From contig NZ_BCUT01000001.1 in NCBI RefSeq assembly GCF_001591365.1, forward strand, positions 1,612,001 to 1,676,000: DNA of 64,000 nucleotides. The letters run 5' to 3'. The first letter of the stretch is position 1; every line of letters starts with the position of its first letter. Below the pieces are notes generated by a model. The model was not told the origin of the DNA and made no database searches. It saw only the letters and a list, made by a program, of their open reading frames with translations. Both the position numbers and the translations under genes were made by a program. This document shows positions 42,217-50,289 of this stretch, one piece after another. Source of the DNA: Variovorax paradoxus NBRC 15149 (lineage in GTDB: Bacteria > Pseudomonadota > Gammaproteobacteria > Burkholderiales > Burkholderiaceae_C).

Positions 42217-42288
42217 ATTGCCAGGTTCTTTTGCCAGTTGATTGCTAGATTTTATTGCAAATTCATTGCTAGACTATCTTGCAAAGCC
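42217..42288. repeat. three tandem 24-bp repeats upstream of the AbiEi-Fic gene
   Basis: Three head-to-tail 24-bp units occupy 42217-42240, 42241-42264 and 42265-42288. Each has ATTGC(C/T)AG at its start and TTGC(C/A)A(G/A) thirteen bases later, so six TTGC words lie at alternating 13- and 11-bp steps. Units 2 and 3 share most positions; unit 1 is more diverged. They end 38 bp before the AbiEi-Fic ATG and begin six bases from the glmS stop codon. The layout looks like an operator array for a repeat-binding regulator, plausibly the N-terminal wing of the Fic fusion itself. Confidence 0.85.
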
Positions 42289-42293
42289 CACAC

Positions 42294-44174
42294 TCACTCC
42301 ACCGTCACGCTCTTTGCCAGGTTGCGCGGCTTGTCGACATCGGTGCCGCGCGCGCAGGCCGTGTGGTAGGCCAGCAACTGCAGCGGCACCACGTGCAGCA
42401 GCGGCGAGAGCGCGCCGTAGTGCTCGGGCATGCGGATCACGTGCAGGCCTTCGCTGCCCTTGATCCTGGTGTCGCCGTCGGCCAGCACGTAGAGCACGCC
42501 GCCGCGCGCGCGCACTTCCTGCAGGTTGCTCTTGAGCTTTTCGAGCAGGGTGTCGTTGGGCGCCACGGCCACCACGGGCATCTCGCTGGTCACCAGCGCG
42601 AGCGGGCCGTGCTTGAGTTCGCCGGCGGCGTACGCCTCGGCGTGGATGTAGGTCACTTCCTTGAGCTTGAGCGCGCCTTCGAGCGCAATCGGGTAGTGCA
42701 GGCCGCGGCCGAGGAACAGCGCGTTGTCCTTGCGCGCGAAGTCTTCGGCCCAGCCGATGATCTGCGGCTCGAGCGCGAGCACCGATTGCAGCGCGACGGG
42801 CAGGTGCCGCATCTCCTTCAGGTAGCGCGCCTCGTCGGCTTCGCTCAGGCGCCCCTTGGTCTGCGCGATGGCGAGCGTCAGCAGGAACAGGCCGGCCAGC
42901 TGCGTGGTGAAGGCCTTGGTCGAGGCCACGCCAATTTCCACCCCGGCGCGCGTGATGTAGGCCAGCTTGCATTCGCGCACCATGGCGCTGGTGGCCACGT
43001 TGCAGATGGTCAGCGTCTGTTCCATGCCAAGCGAGCGCGCATGCTTCAAGGCGGCCAGCGTGTCGGCCGTTTCGCCCGATTGGCTGATGGTGACCACCAG
43101 CGTCTTCGGATCGGGCACCGAATCGCGGTAGCGGTATTCGCTCGCGATCTCGACCTGCGTCGAGATCTTCGCGATGCTCTCGAGCCAGTACTTGGCGGTG
43201 CAGCCGCTGTAGTAGCTGGTGCCGCAGGCCAGGATGAGGATCTTGTCGATGTCCTTGAACACGCGGTGCGCGCTGGCACCGGTGGCGCCGTCCTGCCCGA
43301 CGCCGTCGAACAGCTCGGGCACGATGCCGGCCACGCCCTCGAGCGTGTCGCCGATGGCGCGCGGCTGCTCGAAGATCTCCTTCTGCATGTAGTGGCGGTA
43401 CGGGCCGAGCTCGGCCGCGCCGCTGTGCGCCTGCACGGTGCGCACCTGGCGCTGCACGGGCTTGTGGTGGCGGTCGACGATCCAGTACTTGCCGGGCTGC
43501 AGGTCGACCACGTCGCCTTCCTCGAGATAGACGATCTGGTCGGTCACGCCGGCCAGCGCCATGGCGTCGCTCGCGAGGAAGTTCTCGCCGCCCTCCTTGC
43601 CCGCGCCCAGGATCAGCGGCGAGCCGGCGCGCGCACCCACCACGCGCTGCGGCTCGTCGCGGCACATCACGGCAATGGCATAGGCGCCGTGCAGCTGCAG
43701 CACCGCGGCCTTCACGGCCTCGAACAGGTCGCCGTCGTAGAGGCTGTCGACGAGGTGGGCGATGACCTCGGTGTCGGTCTGGCTCTCGAACACGTAGCCC
43801 TTGGCCTCGAGCGCCGCGCGCAGGGTTTCGTGGTTTTCGATGATGCCGTTGTGCACCAGCGCGATGCGGCCTGGCCGCGCGCCCTGCGCGTCGGCGCCCG
43901 GGCCGTGGCTGAAGTGCGGATGGGCGTTGTGCACGGCAGGCGCGCCGTGCGTGGCCCAGCGCGTGTGGGCGATGCCGGTCAGGCCTTCGACATGGTCTTC
44001 GCGCACCTGCGTGACGAGGTCCGCCACGCGCGAGGTGGTGCGCGCCCGCGTGAGGCCGCCCGCATGGACCGCCACGCCGCAGGAGTCGTAGCCGCGGTAT
44101 TCGAGCCTTTGCAGGCCCTGGACCAGGACCGGAACGATGTTGCGATGGGACGCTGCGCCGACGATGCCGCACAT
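42294..44174 (-). CDS. glmS: glutamine-fructose-6-phosphate aminotransferase (isomerizing)
   Basis: Makes glucosamine 6-phosphate from fructose 6-phosphate and glutamine, the first step to UDP-GlcNAc (626 residues). The N-terminal glutaminase starts [20 protein letters not shown] with catalytic Cys2; two SIS domains follow ([40 protein letters not shown]). The C terminus [15 protein letters not shown] is the conserved end with the active-site Lys. It is divergent from an Lrp-type gene, with glmU close by, so the aminosugar pathway genes cluster. No glmS ribozyme is seen. Confidence 0.96.
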   Translation of the reverse strand: MCGIVGAASHRNIVPVLVQGLQRLEYRGYDSCGVAVHAGGLTRARTTSRVADLVTQVREDHVEGLTGIAHTRWATHGAPAVHNAHPHFSHGPGADAQGARPGRIALVHNGIIENHETLRAALEAKGYVFESQTDTEVIAHLVDSLYDGDLFEAVKAAVLQLHGAYAIAVMCRDEPQRVVGARAGSPLILGAGKEGGENFLASDAMALAGVTDQIVYLEEGDVVDLQPGKYWIVDRHHKPVQRQVRTVQAHSGAAELGPYRHYMQKEIFEQPRAIGDTLEGVAGIVPELFDGVGQDGATGASAHRVFKDIDKILILACGTSYYSGCTAKYWLESIAKISTQVEIASEYRYRDSVPDPKTLVVTISQSGETADTLAALKHARSLGMEQTLTICNVATSAMVRECKLAYITRAGVEIGVASTKAFTTQLAGLFLLTLAIAQTKGRLSEADEARYLKEMRHLPVALQSVLALEPQIIGWAEDFARKDNALFLGRGLHYPIALEGALKLKEVTYIHAEAYAAGELKHGPLALVTSEMPVVAVAPNDTLLEKLKSNLQEVRARGGVLYVLADGDTRIKGSEGLHVIRMPEHYGALSPLLHVVPLQLLAYHTACARGTDVDKPRNLAKSVTVE

Positions 44175-44238
44175 GGTGAGCTGCCTTTAATCTGGAGAAG
44201 AGGCTCGATGGTAGGAAGCGGATGAAAAAATATGCGGT

Positions 44239-44257
44239 CGAAATTCGATGGATTTCG
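44239..44257. promoter_or_regulatory. CGAAAT-N7-ATTTCG dyad in the glmS/Lrp divergent region
   Basis: Between glmS and the Lrp-type gene, CGAAAT (44239-44244) and ATTTCG (44252-44257) form a perfect 6-bp inverted repeat. The left arm also lies in a near-palindrome TCGAAATTCGA (44238-44248). The region is AT-rich. Lrp-type proteins bind such dyads, so this may be the autoregulatory site of the adjacent gene; glmS control is possible too. Confidence 0.4.
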
Positions 44258-44313
44258 AACTTTTCTTTCATCGACTCAGGTAGTTGGATTTTTATTCCAT
44301 AATCCCATTGAAT

Positions 44314-44799
44314 ATGGAACCATTTTCCCCCGATGCAATAGACCTCCGCCTGCTCGACGCGCTCCAGCGCGATGCCTCGCAGACCAACCAGCGGCTGGCC
44401 GCCGAGGTCGGCATCTCGCCGCCCACCTGCCTGCGCCGCGTGCAACGCCTGCGGCAGGAGCGGCTGATCGAGCGCCAGGTCGCACTGCTCTCGCCCGACC
44501 GGCTTGCGGCGGTGCTGGGCCACGGCCTGCAGGCGGTGGTCGAGATTTCGCTGGACCGGCAGGACGCCGCGGCCCTCGATGCCTTCGAGGCCCGCGTGAT
44601 CGCCGACGACGCCGTGCAGCAATGCTGGCGCGTCTCGCCGGGGCCGGACTTCGTGCTGGTGGTGGCGGCGCGCGACATGCCGGACTACAGCGCCCTGGCG
44701 CAGCGCCTGTTCACGGCCGACGGCAATGTGCGCAACGTCAAGGCCTTCTTCAGCCTGAAGCGCGCGAAGTTCGATCCCAGGGTGCCGCTCACGCCCTGA
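44314..44799 (+). CDS. Lrp/AsnC-family transcriptional regulator
   Basis: Feast/famine regulator of 161 residues. The HTH (LDALQRDASQTNQRLAAEVG, ISPPTCLRRVQRLRQERLIE) is followed by a RAM/ACT-like ligand domain (GHGLQAVVEISLDRQDAAAL, PGPDFVLVVAARDMPDYSAL). The ATG at 44314 gives the usual start about 10 residues before the HTH. Divergent from glmS; convergent with glmU. Ligand unknown, probably an amino acid. Confidence 0.9.
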   Translation: MEPFSPDAIDLRLLDALQRDASQTNQRLAAEVGISPPTCLRRVQRLRQERLIERQVALLSPDRLAAVLGHGLQAVVEISLDRQDAAALDAFEARVIADDAVQQCWRVSPGPDFVLVVAARDMPDYSALAQRLFTADGNVRNVKAFFSLKRAKFDPRVPLTP

Positions 44800-44823
44800 G
44801 GCGCCACGGCAGGCGCCCTTCGA

Positions 44824-46254
44824 TCAGGCCTTCGGCTGCTTCTGCGGCCGCTTCCAGTTCGCAAAACTGACCTGCTTGCCGCGCGCCACCGTGAGCGCGC
44901 CGGGCTCGGTCGACTTGTTCACCGTCGAGCCGCCGCCGATGGTGCCGCCCGCGCCAATGGTGACCGGCGCCACCAGCACGCAGTTGCTGCCCACGTGCAC
45001 GTCGTCCTCGATGACGGTGCGGTGCTTGTTGGCGCCGTCGTAGTTGGCCGTGATGCTGCCCGCGCCGTAATTGACGCGTCGGCCCACGCTGGCATCGCCC
45101 AGGTAGGCCAGGTGATTGGCCTTGGCGCCCTCGGCCAGGGTCGAGTTCTTGACCTCGACGAAGTTGCCGATGTGCACCTCGGCGCCCAGCTGCGCGCCCG
45201 GCCGCAGCCGCGCGAAGGGGCCGACCAGCGCCCTTTCGCCCACGGTCACGCCGGCCTTCTCGCCGTCGATGTGGGTGAAGGGATGGATCACCGCACCGGC
45301 CTCGATGCGCGCATTGGCAATCACGCAATTGGCGCCGACGCGCACGCCCTCGCCCAGGAACACCGAACCTTCGAACACGCAGTTGACGTCGATCTCGACG
45401 TCGGCCTCGCAGGCCAGCGCGCCGCGCAGGTCGAAGCGCGCGGGATCGGCCAGCCGCACGCCTTGCGCCATCAGCGCTTCGGCCTGCCGCAGCTGCCAGG
45501 CGCGCTCCAGCGCCGCCAGCTGCGCGGGGCTGTTGATGCCGGCGACCTGGAGCGCATCGTCGATGACATGCGCGACCACGGGCACGCCGTCGGCCGCGGC
45601 CAGCTTGACGATGTCGGTGAGGTAGTACTCGCCCTGGGCGTTGCGGTTGTCCAGCCGCGAGAGCCAGCCCTTGAGCAGCGCGGCGGGCACGGCCATCACA
45701 CCGCTGTAGATCTCGCGGATGCCGCGCTGCGCCTCGGTCGCGTCCTTCTGCTCGACGATGGCCTTGACCTCGCCGCCCGCCTGCCCTTCGGCACGCACGA
45801 TGCGCCCGTAGCCGGTGGGATCGTAGAACTCGATGGTCAGCAGCGCGAGCCGCCGGCCGCCGCTGGCGGCGATCAGCGCGCGCAGCGTGTCCTCGCCGAT
45901 CAGCGGCACGTCGCCCGACAGCACCAGCACCGTGCCGTCGTCGGGCAGGAGCGGCGCCGCCTGCTGCACCGCGTGGCCGGTGCCCAGCTGCGGCTCCTGC
46001 CGCGCAAACTGCAAGGCGGCGCCGATGGCGTTGCCGGCCATGGCGGCCTCGACCTCGGCCGCGCCGTGGCCGGTCACCACCACCACGTGGCGCGCGCCGA
46101 TGCGCGCGGCGGTATCGGTCACGTGCCCGAGCAGCGCGCGTCCGGCCAAACGGTGCAACACTTTGGGCAGCCTGCTTTTCATGCGCGTGCCCTTGCCGGC
46201 CGCCATGATGACGACGTCGACCGGTCCCTGGTTGTCTTGCGGAATCTGATTCAT
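44824..46254 (-). CDS. glmU: bifunctional GlcNAc-1-phosphate uridylyltransferase/glucosamine-1-phosphate acetyltransferase
   Basis: Makes UDP-GlcNAc in two steps (476 residues). The N-terminal pyrophosphorylase has VVIMAAGKGTRMKSRLPKVL, QEPQLGTGHAVQQAAPLL and VLVLSGDVPLI. The C-terminal left-handed beta-helix acetyltransferase shows repeated hexapeptides, KANHLAYLGDASVGRRVNYG and TVNKSTEPGALTVARGKQVS. Its ATG (46252-46254) overlaps the start of the divergent DUF6279 gene in the shared CATG, so promoters must lie inside the opposite genes. It ends convergent to the Lrp-type gene. Confidence 0.96.
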   Translation of the reverse strand: MNQIPQDNQGPVDVVIMAAGKGTRMKSRLPKVLHRLAGRALLGHVTDTAARIGARHVVVVTGHGAAEVEAAMAGNAIGAALQFARQEPQLGTGHAVQQAAPLLPDDGTVLVLSGDVPLIGEDTLRALIAASGGRRLALLTIEFYDPTGYGRIVRAEGQAGGEVKAIVEQKDATEAQRGIREIYSGVMAVPAALLKGWLSRLDNRNAQGEYYLTDIVKLAAADGVPVVAHVIDDALQVAGINSPAQLAALERAWQLRQAEALMAQGVRLADPARFDLRGALACEADVEIDVNCVFEGSVFLGEGVRVGANCVIANARIEAGAVIHPFTHIDGEKAGVTVGERALVGPFARLRPGAQLGAEVHIGNFVEVKNSTLAEGAKANHLAYLGDASVGRRVNYGAGSITANYDGANKHRTVIEDDVHVGSNCVLVAPVTIGAGGTIGGGSTVNKSTEPGALTVARGKQVSFANWKRPQKQPKA

Positions 46255-47140
46255 GCTTCTTTCTACCCGAATGCGTTGCGCCAAGTTGGCGCGGATTATC
46301 GGCGCGCTGCTGGCGGCGGCCGCGCTCGCGGGCTGCAGCACGGTCAGGCTGGCCTACAACAACCTGCCCGAGGTGAGCTACTGGTGGCTCGACACCTACC
46401 TCGATTTCGACGGCGCGCAGACGCCCAAGGTGCGCGACGAGCTCGCACAGCTGCTGACCTGGCACCGCCAGAACGAGCTGCCGCGCATTGCCAGCCTGCT
46501 GCAGGAAGCCCAGGCCCTGGCGCCGCACGACGTGACCGCGGCCCAGGCCTGCCGCATGGCGGACCAGATCCGCGAGCGCCTGCTGGCGGTCGCCGAGCGC
46601 GCCGAGCCGGCGGGCACCGAGCTGGCATTGAGCCTGACCGCGGCGCAGCTGCAGCAGCTCGAGCGCAAGTACGCGAAGAACAATGCCGACTATCGCAAGG
46701 AATGGCTCGAACGCAGCGCCGCCGATGTGCAGGAGAAGCGCTACGACCGCTTCCTCGACCGGCTGGAGGATTTCTATGGCCGGCTGAGCCCGGAGCAGCG
46801 CGAGCTGCTGCGGCGGCAGGTGGCGCAATCGGTGTTCGATCCGCGGCTGGCCGATGCCGAGCGCCGCCAGCGCCAGCAGGAGGCGCTGCAGCTCTTGCGC
46901 GGCTTCAATGCCGCCAAACCCTCCGCGGCCGAGGCGCGCGCGGCCATCCATGCCTACGTGATGCGCATCGCCGAGCCGCCGCCCGGCCCCTGGCACGATC
47001 ACCAGCAGGCCCTGCTGCAGGAAGGCTGCCGCAACCTGGCCGCGCTGCACAACACCGCCAGCGCCGCCCAGCGGGAGCAGGCGGTGCGCCGGCTGCAGGC
47101 CTACCACGACGACCTGCGGCAGCTGGTGGCCGCGCGCTAG
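46253..47140 (+). CDS. DUF6279-type lipoprotein
   Basis: Lipoprotein of 295 residues. A signal sequence ends in a lipobox LAGC (AAALAGCSTVRLAYNNLP). The mature protein is almost entirely helical and charged (YWWLDTYLDFDGAQTPKVRD, LTWHRQNELPRIASLLQEAQ, RRQRQQEALQLLRGFNA), matching the DUF6279 pattern. Function unknown; it should sit in the outer membrane facing the periplasm. An alternative start at 46271 would still keep the signal peptide and would avoid the overlap with glmU. Confidence 0.8.
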   Translation: MLLSTRMRCAKLARIIGALLAAAALAGCSTVRLAYNNLPEVSYWWLDTYLDFDGAQTPKVRDELAQLLTWHRQNELPRIASLLQEAQALAPHDVTAAQACRMADQIRERLLAVAERAEPAGTELALSLTAAQLQQLERKYAKNNADYRKEWLERSAADVQEKRYDRFLDRLEDFYGRLSPEQRELLRRQVAQSVFDPRLADAERRQRQQEALQLLRGFNAAKPSAAEARAAIHAYVMRIAEPPPGPWHDHQQALLQEGCRNLAALHNTASAAQREQAVRRLQAYHDDLRQLVAAR

Positions 47141-47159
47141 CACGGTCGCCGGGCAGCTG

Positions 47160-47930
47160 CTAGATCAGCGGCGTCGGCCGCATCGGGCGCTCGAAGTAGT
47201 CTCCCAGCGCCTCGAGCGCGCGAGGCTCCAGGATGCGCAGCCAGCCGGCGTCGAGCTTGTAGAGCCCCAGGCTCTGCAGCCGGCGCAGCGTCTTGTTGGT
47301 ATGCACCAGCGACAGCCCCAGTGCATCGGCCAGGTGCTGCTGGCTGAACGGAAACTCGACCCAGCCGTCGCGCACCATGCCCACGCGCTGGGCCCGGCGG
47401 TACAGGTGCATCAGCAGCATGGCCACGCGCTCGGCCGCGTTGCGGCGGCCCGTGGTGACCAGGTTGTCGTCGACCAGCTTTTCCTCGCGCGCGGCCAGCC
47501 AGGTGATGTCGTAACCGAGCTTCGGCTGGGCATGGAACAGCTCCCAGAGCCGGCCGCGCGGAAACACGCAGAGCGTGGCCTCGCTCGCGGCCTCCACGCC
47601 GTGCGTGTGGCCGTCGGCAAACTCGTCCTGCAGGCCGATGAAGTCGCCGGGCAGCAGAAAGCTCAGTATCTGGCGCCGGCCGTCGCTCAGCGTCTTGTAG
47701 CGAAAGGCCCATCCGGCATAGAGCGTGAACAGCTCGGCGCTCGGCCGGTGCTCGTCGATGATGGTGGCGCCGGCGGCGACGCGGCGGGAGCCGGCCCTGA
47801 AGGATGCGATGGCTTCGAGCTGTTGCGGCGCCACCGGCAGGAAGGCTTCCATCTTTCGCAGCGCGCAGCGCTCGCAGGGGTGGGGGCCCGCAGGGGGCGA
47901 GGCGGGGGGTGCATGGTCCTCGAATTTCAC
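47160..47930 (-). CDS. Crp/Fnr-family transcriptional regulator
   Basis: Regulator of 256 residues: N-terminal cyclic-nucleotide-binding fold (LEAIASFRAGSRRVAAGATI, LYAGWAFRYKTLSDGRRQIL, SFLLPGDFIGLQDEFA) and C-terminal HTH (FPFSQQHLADALGLSLVHTN, KTLRRLQSLGLYKLDAG). Cys19 and Cys22 (PCERCALR) precede the sensor domain, but the four-Cys set of oxygen-sensing Fnr is not complete. It is divergent from the BLUF gene with 90 bp between, so they may share control. Confidence 0.88.
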   Translation of the reverse strand: MKFEDHAPPASPPAGPHPCERCALRKMEAFLPVAPQQLEAIASFRAGSRRVAAGATIIDEHRPSAELFTLYAGWAFRYKTLSDGRRQILSFLLPGDFIGLQDEFADGHTHGVEAASEATLCVFPRGRLWELFHAQPKLGYDITWLAAREEKLVDDNLVTTGRRNAAERVAMLLMHLYRRAQRVGMVRDGWVEFPFSQQHLADALGLSLVHTNKTLRRLQSLGLYKLDAGWLRILEPRALEALGDYFERPMRPTPLI

Positions 47931-48020
47931 GCGCCACTATAGGCTTCGGACCTGTGTCTTTTGACATTTCGCGGGGCCCGGGAGATTCATACACTTCGCA
48001 CGCCTTCCGCTTCCGAACGC

Positions 48021-48425
48021 ATGACAGAAAAGCAAGCTCTCCACGAAGTCTTCTATTGCAGCATGCTCACGCCGGACCTGCCGCCGGCCACCGTGGGCTC
48101 GATCGTGACCCTGGCCCGCGCACGCAATGCCCAGTACGGCATCACCGGCCTGCTCGTCTTCGACGGCATGCGCTTCTGCCAGCACCTCGAAGGCCCGCAT
48201 GGGGCGGTGGAGACGCTGATGCGCCGCATCGAACAGGACCGCCGGCACACCGACATCAAGATTTTCCGCCGCGGCCCGCTTGCGTCACGCCGCTACAGCG
48301 GCTTTGGCATGGGCCTGGCCGAAAGCGAAGGGCCCGACCTCATGGCCGGCATCCGTGCGCTGGACGGCGAAGCCGCGTTGGCGCACTTCCTGGCCCTGCG
48401 CCCCAGCTTCGACATCAACGGCTGA
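48021..48425 (+). CDS. BLUF-domain blue-light photoreceptor (stand-alone)
   Basis: Blue-light sensor using FAD, 134 residues, essentially only the BLUF domain. The flavin-contact residues fall at positions offset by nine from AppA: Tyr12 (VFYCSML), Asn36 (ARNAQYGITGLLVFDG) and Gln54 (RFCQHLEG). Met97 matches AppA Met106, but the nearby Trp position is Phe95. The short C terminus has no output domain, so it must act through a partner. The neighbour is a divergent Crp/Fnr-type regulator. Followed by a UUCG-type hairpin terminator. Confidence 0.92.
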   Translation: MTEKQALHEVFYCSMLTPDLPPATVGSIVTLARARNAQYGITGLLVFDGMRFCQHLEGPHGAVETLMRRIEQDRRHTDIKIFRRGPLASRRYSGFGMGLAESEGPDLMAGIRALDGEAALAHFLALRPSFDING

Positions 48426-48436
48426 AAAAAGAAAAA

Positions 48437-48456
48437 GGCGGCCGAAGCCGCCCTTT
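48437..48456. terminator. bidirectional hairpin terminator between BLUF and DUF2917 genes
   Basis: GGCGGC (48437-48442), loop CGAA and GCCGCC (48447-48452) form a perfect stem, with A5-G-A6 on its left and CTTT on its right. Read on the minus strand it is a UUCG-tetraloop hairpin followed by a strong U-tract, so it should end the DUF2917 transcript efficiently. On the plus strand, after BLUF, the U-tract is shorter. Confidence 0.8.
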
Positions 48457-48481
48457 GCGTCCATGGGAGGTCGAGCAGCGC

Positions 48482-48802
48482 TCAGGCTTGGTCCCACGAG
48501 TAAGTGGCACCGTAGCCGTCCCATGCTTCCATGACGATGCGCTGGCCCGCGGCCACGTTCAGCGATTCGCCCGGGGCCAGCACCAGGTCTTCGCTGGCGC
48601 TGGCGGACGTGGCGTCCGGCGTGACCCAGACCCGGCCCTGCTTGACCCGCAGCACGCTGGCCGACCGCGCCTTCAGGCTCATCGCCTCGCCGGGCGCGAT
48701 CTGCCAGGCGCCGCGGCGCACGGCCGGCGGAACGGCCGAAGCGGTGCGGGTGGAAGACGGCAGGGAAGCAAGCGATTGGGTGGTGCAGACGGCGGTGGAC
48801 AT
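48482..48802 (-). CDS. DUF2917 domain protein
   Basis: Protein of 106 residues with a cupin-like DUF2917 domain (GAWQIAPGEAMSLKARSASV, LRVKQGRVWVTPDATSASAS, EDLVLAPGESLNVAAGQRIV). The N-terminal 25 residues are Ser/Thr-rich and probably disordered. Function unknown. It begins 5 bp from the TGA that interrupts the remnant of a LysR HTH on the other strand, so its upstream region is very short and its promoter may be lost. A strong terminator lies behind it. Confidence 0.82.
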   Translation of the reverse strand: MSTAVCTTQSLASLPSSTRTASAVPPAVRRGAWQIAPGEAMSLKARSASVLRVKQGRVWVTPDATSASASEDLVLAPGESLNVAAGQRIVMEAWDGYGATYSWDQA

Positions 48803-48807
48803 GATGA

Positions 48808-49656
48808 AGCCAGATCCAGTCGCTCGAGGAAGAAGTGGGCGTGGCGCTGTTCCTGCGCCACACGCGGGCGGTGGAGCTCACGAGCGCGGGGGCGCAGCTG
48901 CTGCTTGCGGTGCAGCAGTCGCTGCCGCGCATCGACACGGCCGTGCGCCAGATCCGCCAGAGCGCGGGGCGCAAGAGCGTGTCGCTCACCACCTTTGCGT
49001 CTTTCGCATCGATGTGGCTGATCCCGCGGCTCGAGGCCTTCCAGCGCGACAACCCCGAGATCGACATCCGCATCGACGCCAGCGACGTGGCGGTCGACCT
49101 GGAGGTGGCGGACGTCGACATCGCGCTGCGCTACGGCACGCGCGAGGTCATGCCGCCCAACGCCGTGCGCCTGTTCGGCGAAACGCTCACGCCCGTGGCG
49201 AGCCCCTGGCTGCTCAAGAGCAGCCCGCCCATCAAGACGCCCGCCGACATCACCGGCTTCACGCTGATCGAGGCCGGCGACGCGCACCGCACGCACCTCG
49301 AATGGCTGACCTGGCGGCGCTGGTTCGAGGTCAACGGCCTGGAACGCGCGCAGCCCAGGCGCTGGCTCTATTTCAACTACGCCTACCAGATGGTGCAGGC
49401 CGCGCTCACCGGCCAGGGCGTGACGCTGGCGCGCAGCTCGCTCATCGCCGAAAGCCTGGCCAACGGCGACCTGGTGGAGGTGCTGCCGCAGCACCGCATG
49501 GATTCGCCGATGGGCTACTGGCTCATTGCCGGGCCGCGCAATGCGCTGCGGCCCGAGATCAAGGCCTTCTGGGACTGGCTGCAGGTGCAGGCCATCACCA
49601 CGCGCGAGACCATCGGCGAGGTGCCCGATCCGGACACCGTCGACAACATCGACTGA
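48808..49656 (+). pseudogene. LysR-family regulator lacking the first half of its HTH
   Basis: The reading frame from 48808 encodes SQIQSLEEEVGVALFLRHTR, the second half of a LysR helix-turn-helix, then the full effector domain (SVSLTTFASFASMWLIPRLE, IALRYGTREVMPPNAVRLFG, YWLIAGPRNALRPEIKAFWD) in the GcvA-like subgroup. The upstream codon is TGA (48805-48807). No other frame supplies the missing first 40 or so residues, and the DUF2917 start codon lies only five bases away. A GTG at 48835 could start a 273-residue protein without DNA-binding helices. A deletion or rearrangement probably removed the HTH start and the intergenic region. Confidence 0.8.
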
Positions 49657-49662
49657 GCCCCT

Positions 49663-50280
49663 TCAGCTGGTTGGCCAGACCACGCCGTTGTCGTTGAGGA
49701 TCGCGTCCAGCGGCAAATCGTGCGCCTCGGGCTCGAAGTCTTCGAGGAAACCGTTGGTGAAGCCCAGCCCCACCGTGAACGGGCGCGGCTCCAGCGCCGC
49801 CAGCGTGCGGTCGTAGAAGCCGCCGCCGTAGCCCAGCCGGTAGCCGCCGGCGCTGTAGCCCACGCAGGGCACGAACAGCAGCGTGGGCACGATCAGCTCG
49901 GTGTCCTTGGGCTTGGGAATGCCGTAGGCGTCTTCTTCCATCTGGCAGCCCGGGTACCAGGCATGGAAGGTCAGCGTCTTGTGGACCTTGTTCATCACCG
50001 GCAAGCCGATGCGGCGGCGCTGCGGCTCGTCGATCAGCTCGCCGTCTTCCTTCCAGCGGTGCAGCGCGGGCAGCGGATCGAACTCGCCCTTGATCGGCCA
50101 GTAGGCGCCGATCACGGTGTCGGGCCGGCCCACCAGCCAGATCCGCATCACGCGCTGCAGCAGGTCGGCCTTGGCGAGCCGGTCGGGCATCGCCAGGCGC
50201 TGCTCGATCAGTGCTTTTCTCACCTGATCCTTGAGAAAACTCGTGGTCGCCGAGGTGTCGGCATCCTTTGACTTGTCCAT
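49663..50280 (-). CDS. 5-formyltetrahydrofolate cyclo-ligase
   Basis: Enzyme of 205 residues that converts 5-formyltetrahydrofolate to 5,10-methenyltetrahydrofolate with ATP. Motifs: DQVRKALIEQRLAMPDRLAK, VIGAYWPIKGEFDP, LPVMNKVHKTLTFHAW, LFVPCVGYSAGGYRLGYGGG and FYDRTLAAL; the GYGGGFYDR loop binds the nucleotide. It lies divergent from the slt gene with nine bases between the starts. No 6S RNA was recognised beside it, although that neighbourhood is common elsewhere. Confidence 0.92.
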   Translation of the reverse strand: MDKSKDADTSATTSFLKDQVRKALIEQRLAMPDRLAKADLLQRVMRIWLVGRPDTVIGAYWPIKGEFDPLPALHRWKEDGELIDEPQRRRIGLPVMNKVHKTLTFHAWYPGCQMEEDAYGIPKPKDTELIVPTLLFVPCVGYSAGGYRLGYGGGFYDRTLAALEPRPFTVGLGFTNGFLEDFEPEAHDLPLDAILNDNGVVWPTS

Positions 50281-50289
50281 AATCCCCCG

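Noticed and set aside
42217..42288. CRISPR array or iteron replication origin
   Set aside because: Units are directly adjacent without spacers, and there is no Rep or Cas gene; position upstream of the Fic gene fits an operator better.
42289..42293. glmS ribozyme
   Set aside because: The upstream region of glmS (44175-44313) shows no ribozyme core, and this element is found mainly in Gram-positive bacteria.
47160..47930. Oxygen-sensing Fnr with an iron-sulfur cluster
   Set aside because: Only a Cys pair is near the N terminus and the spacing does not match the four-Cys Fnr set.
48808..49656. Intact LysR gene starting at GTG 48835
   Set aside because: The start would fall inside the conserved HTH end, leaving no recognition helix; a truncated gene is the simpler reading.
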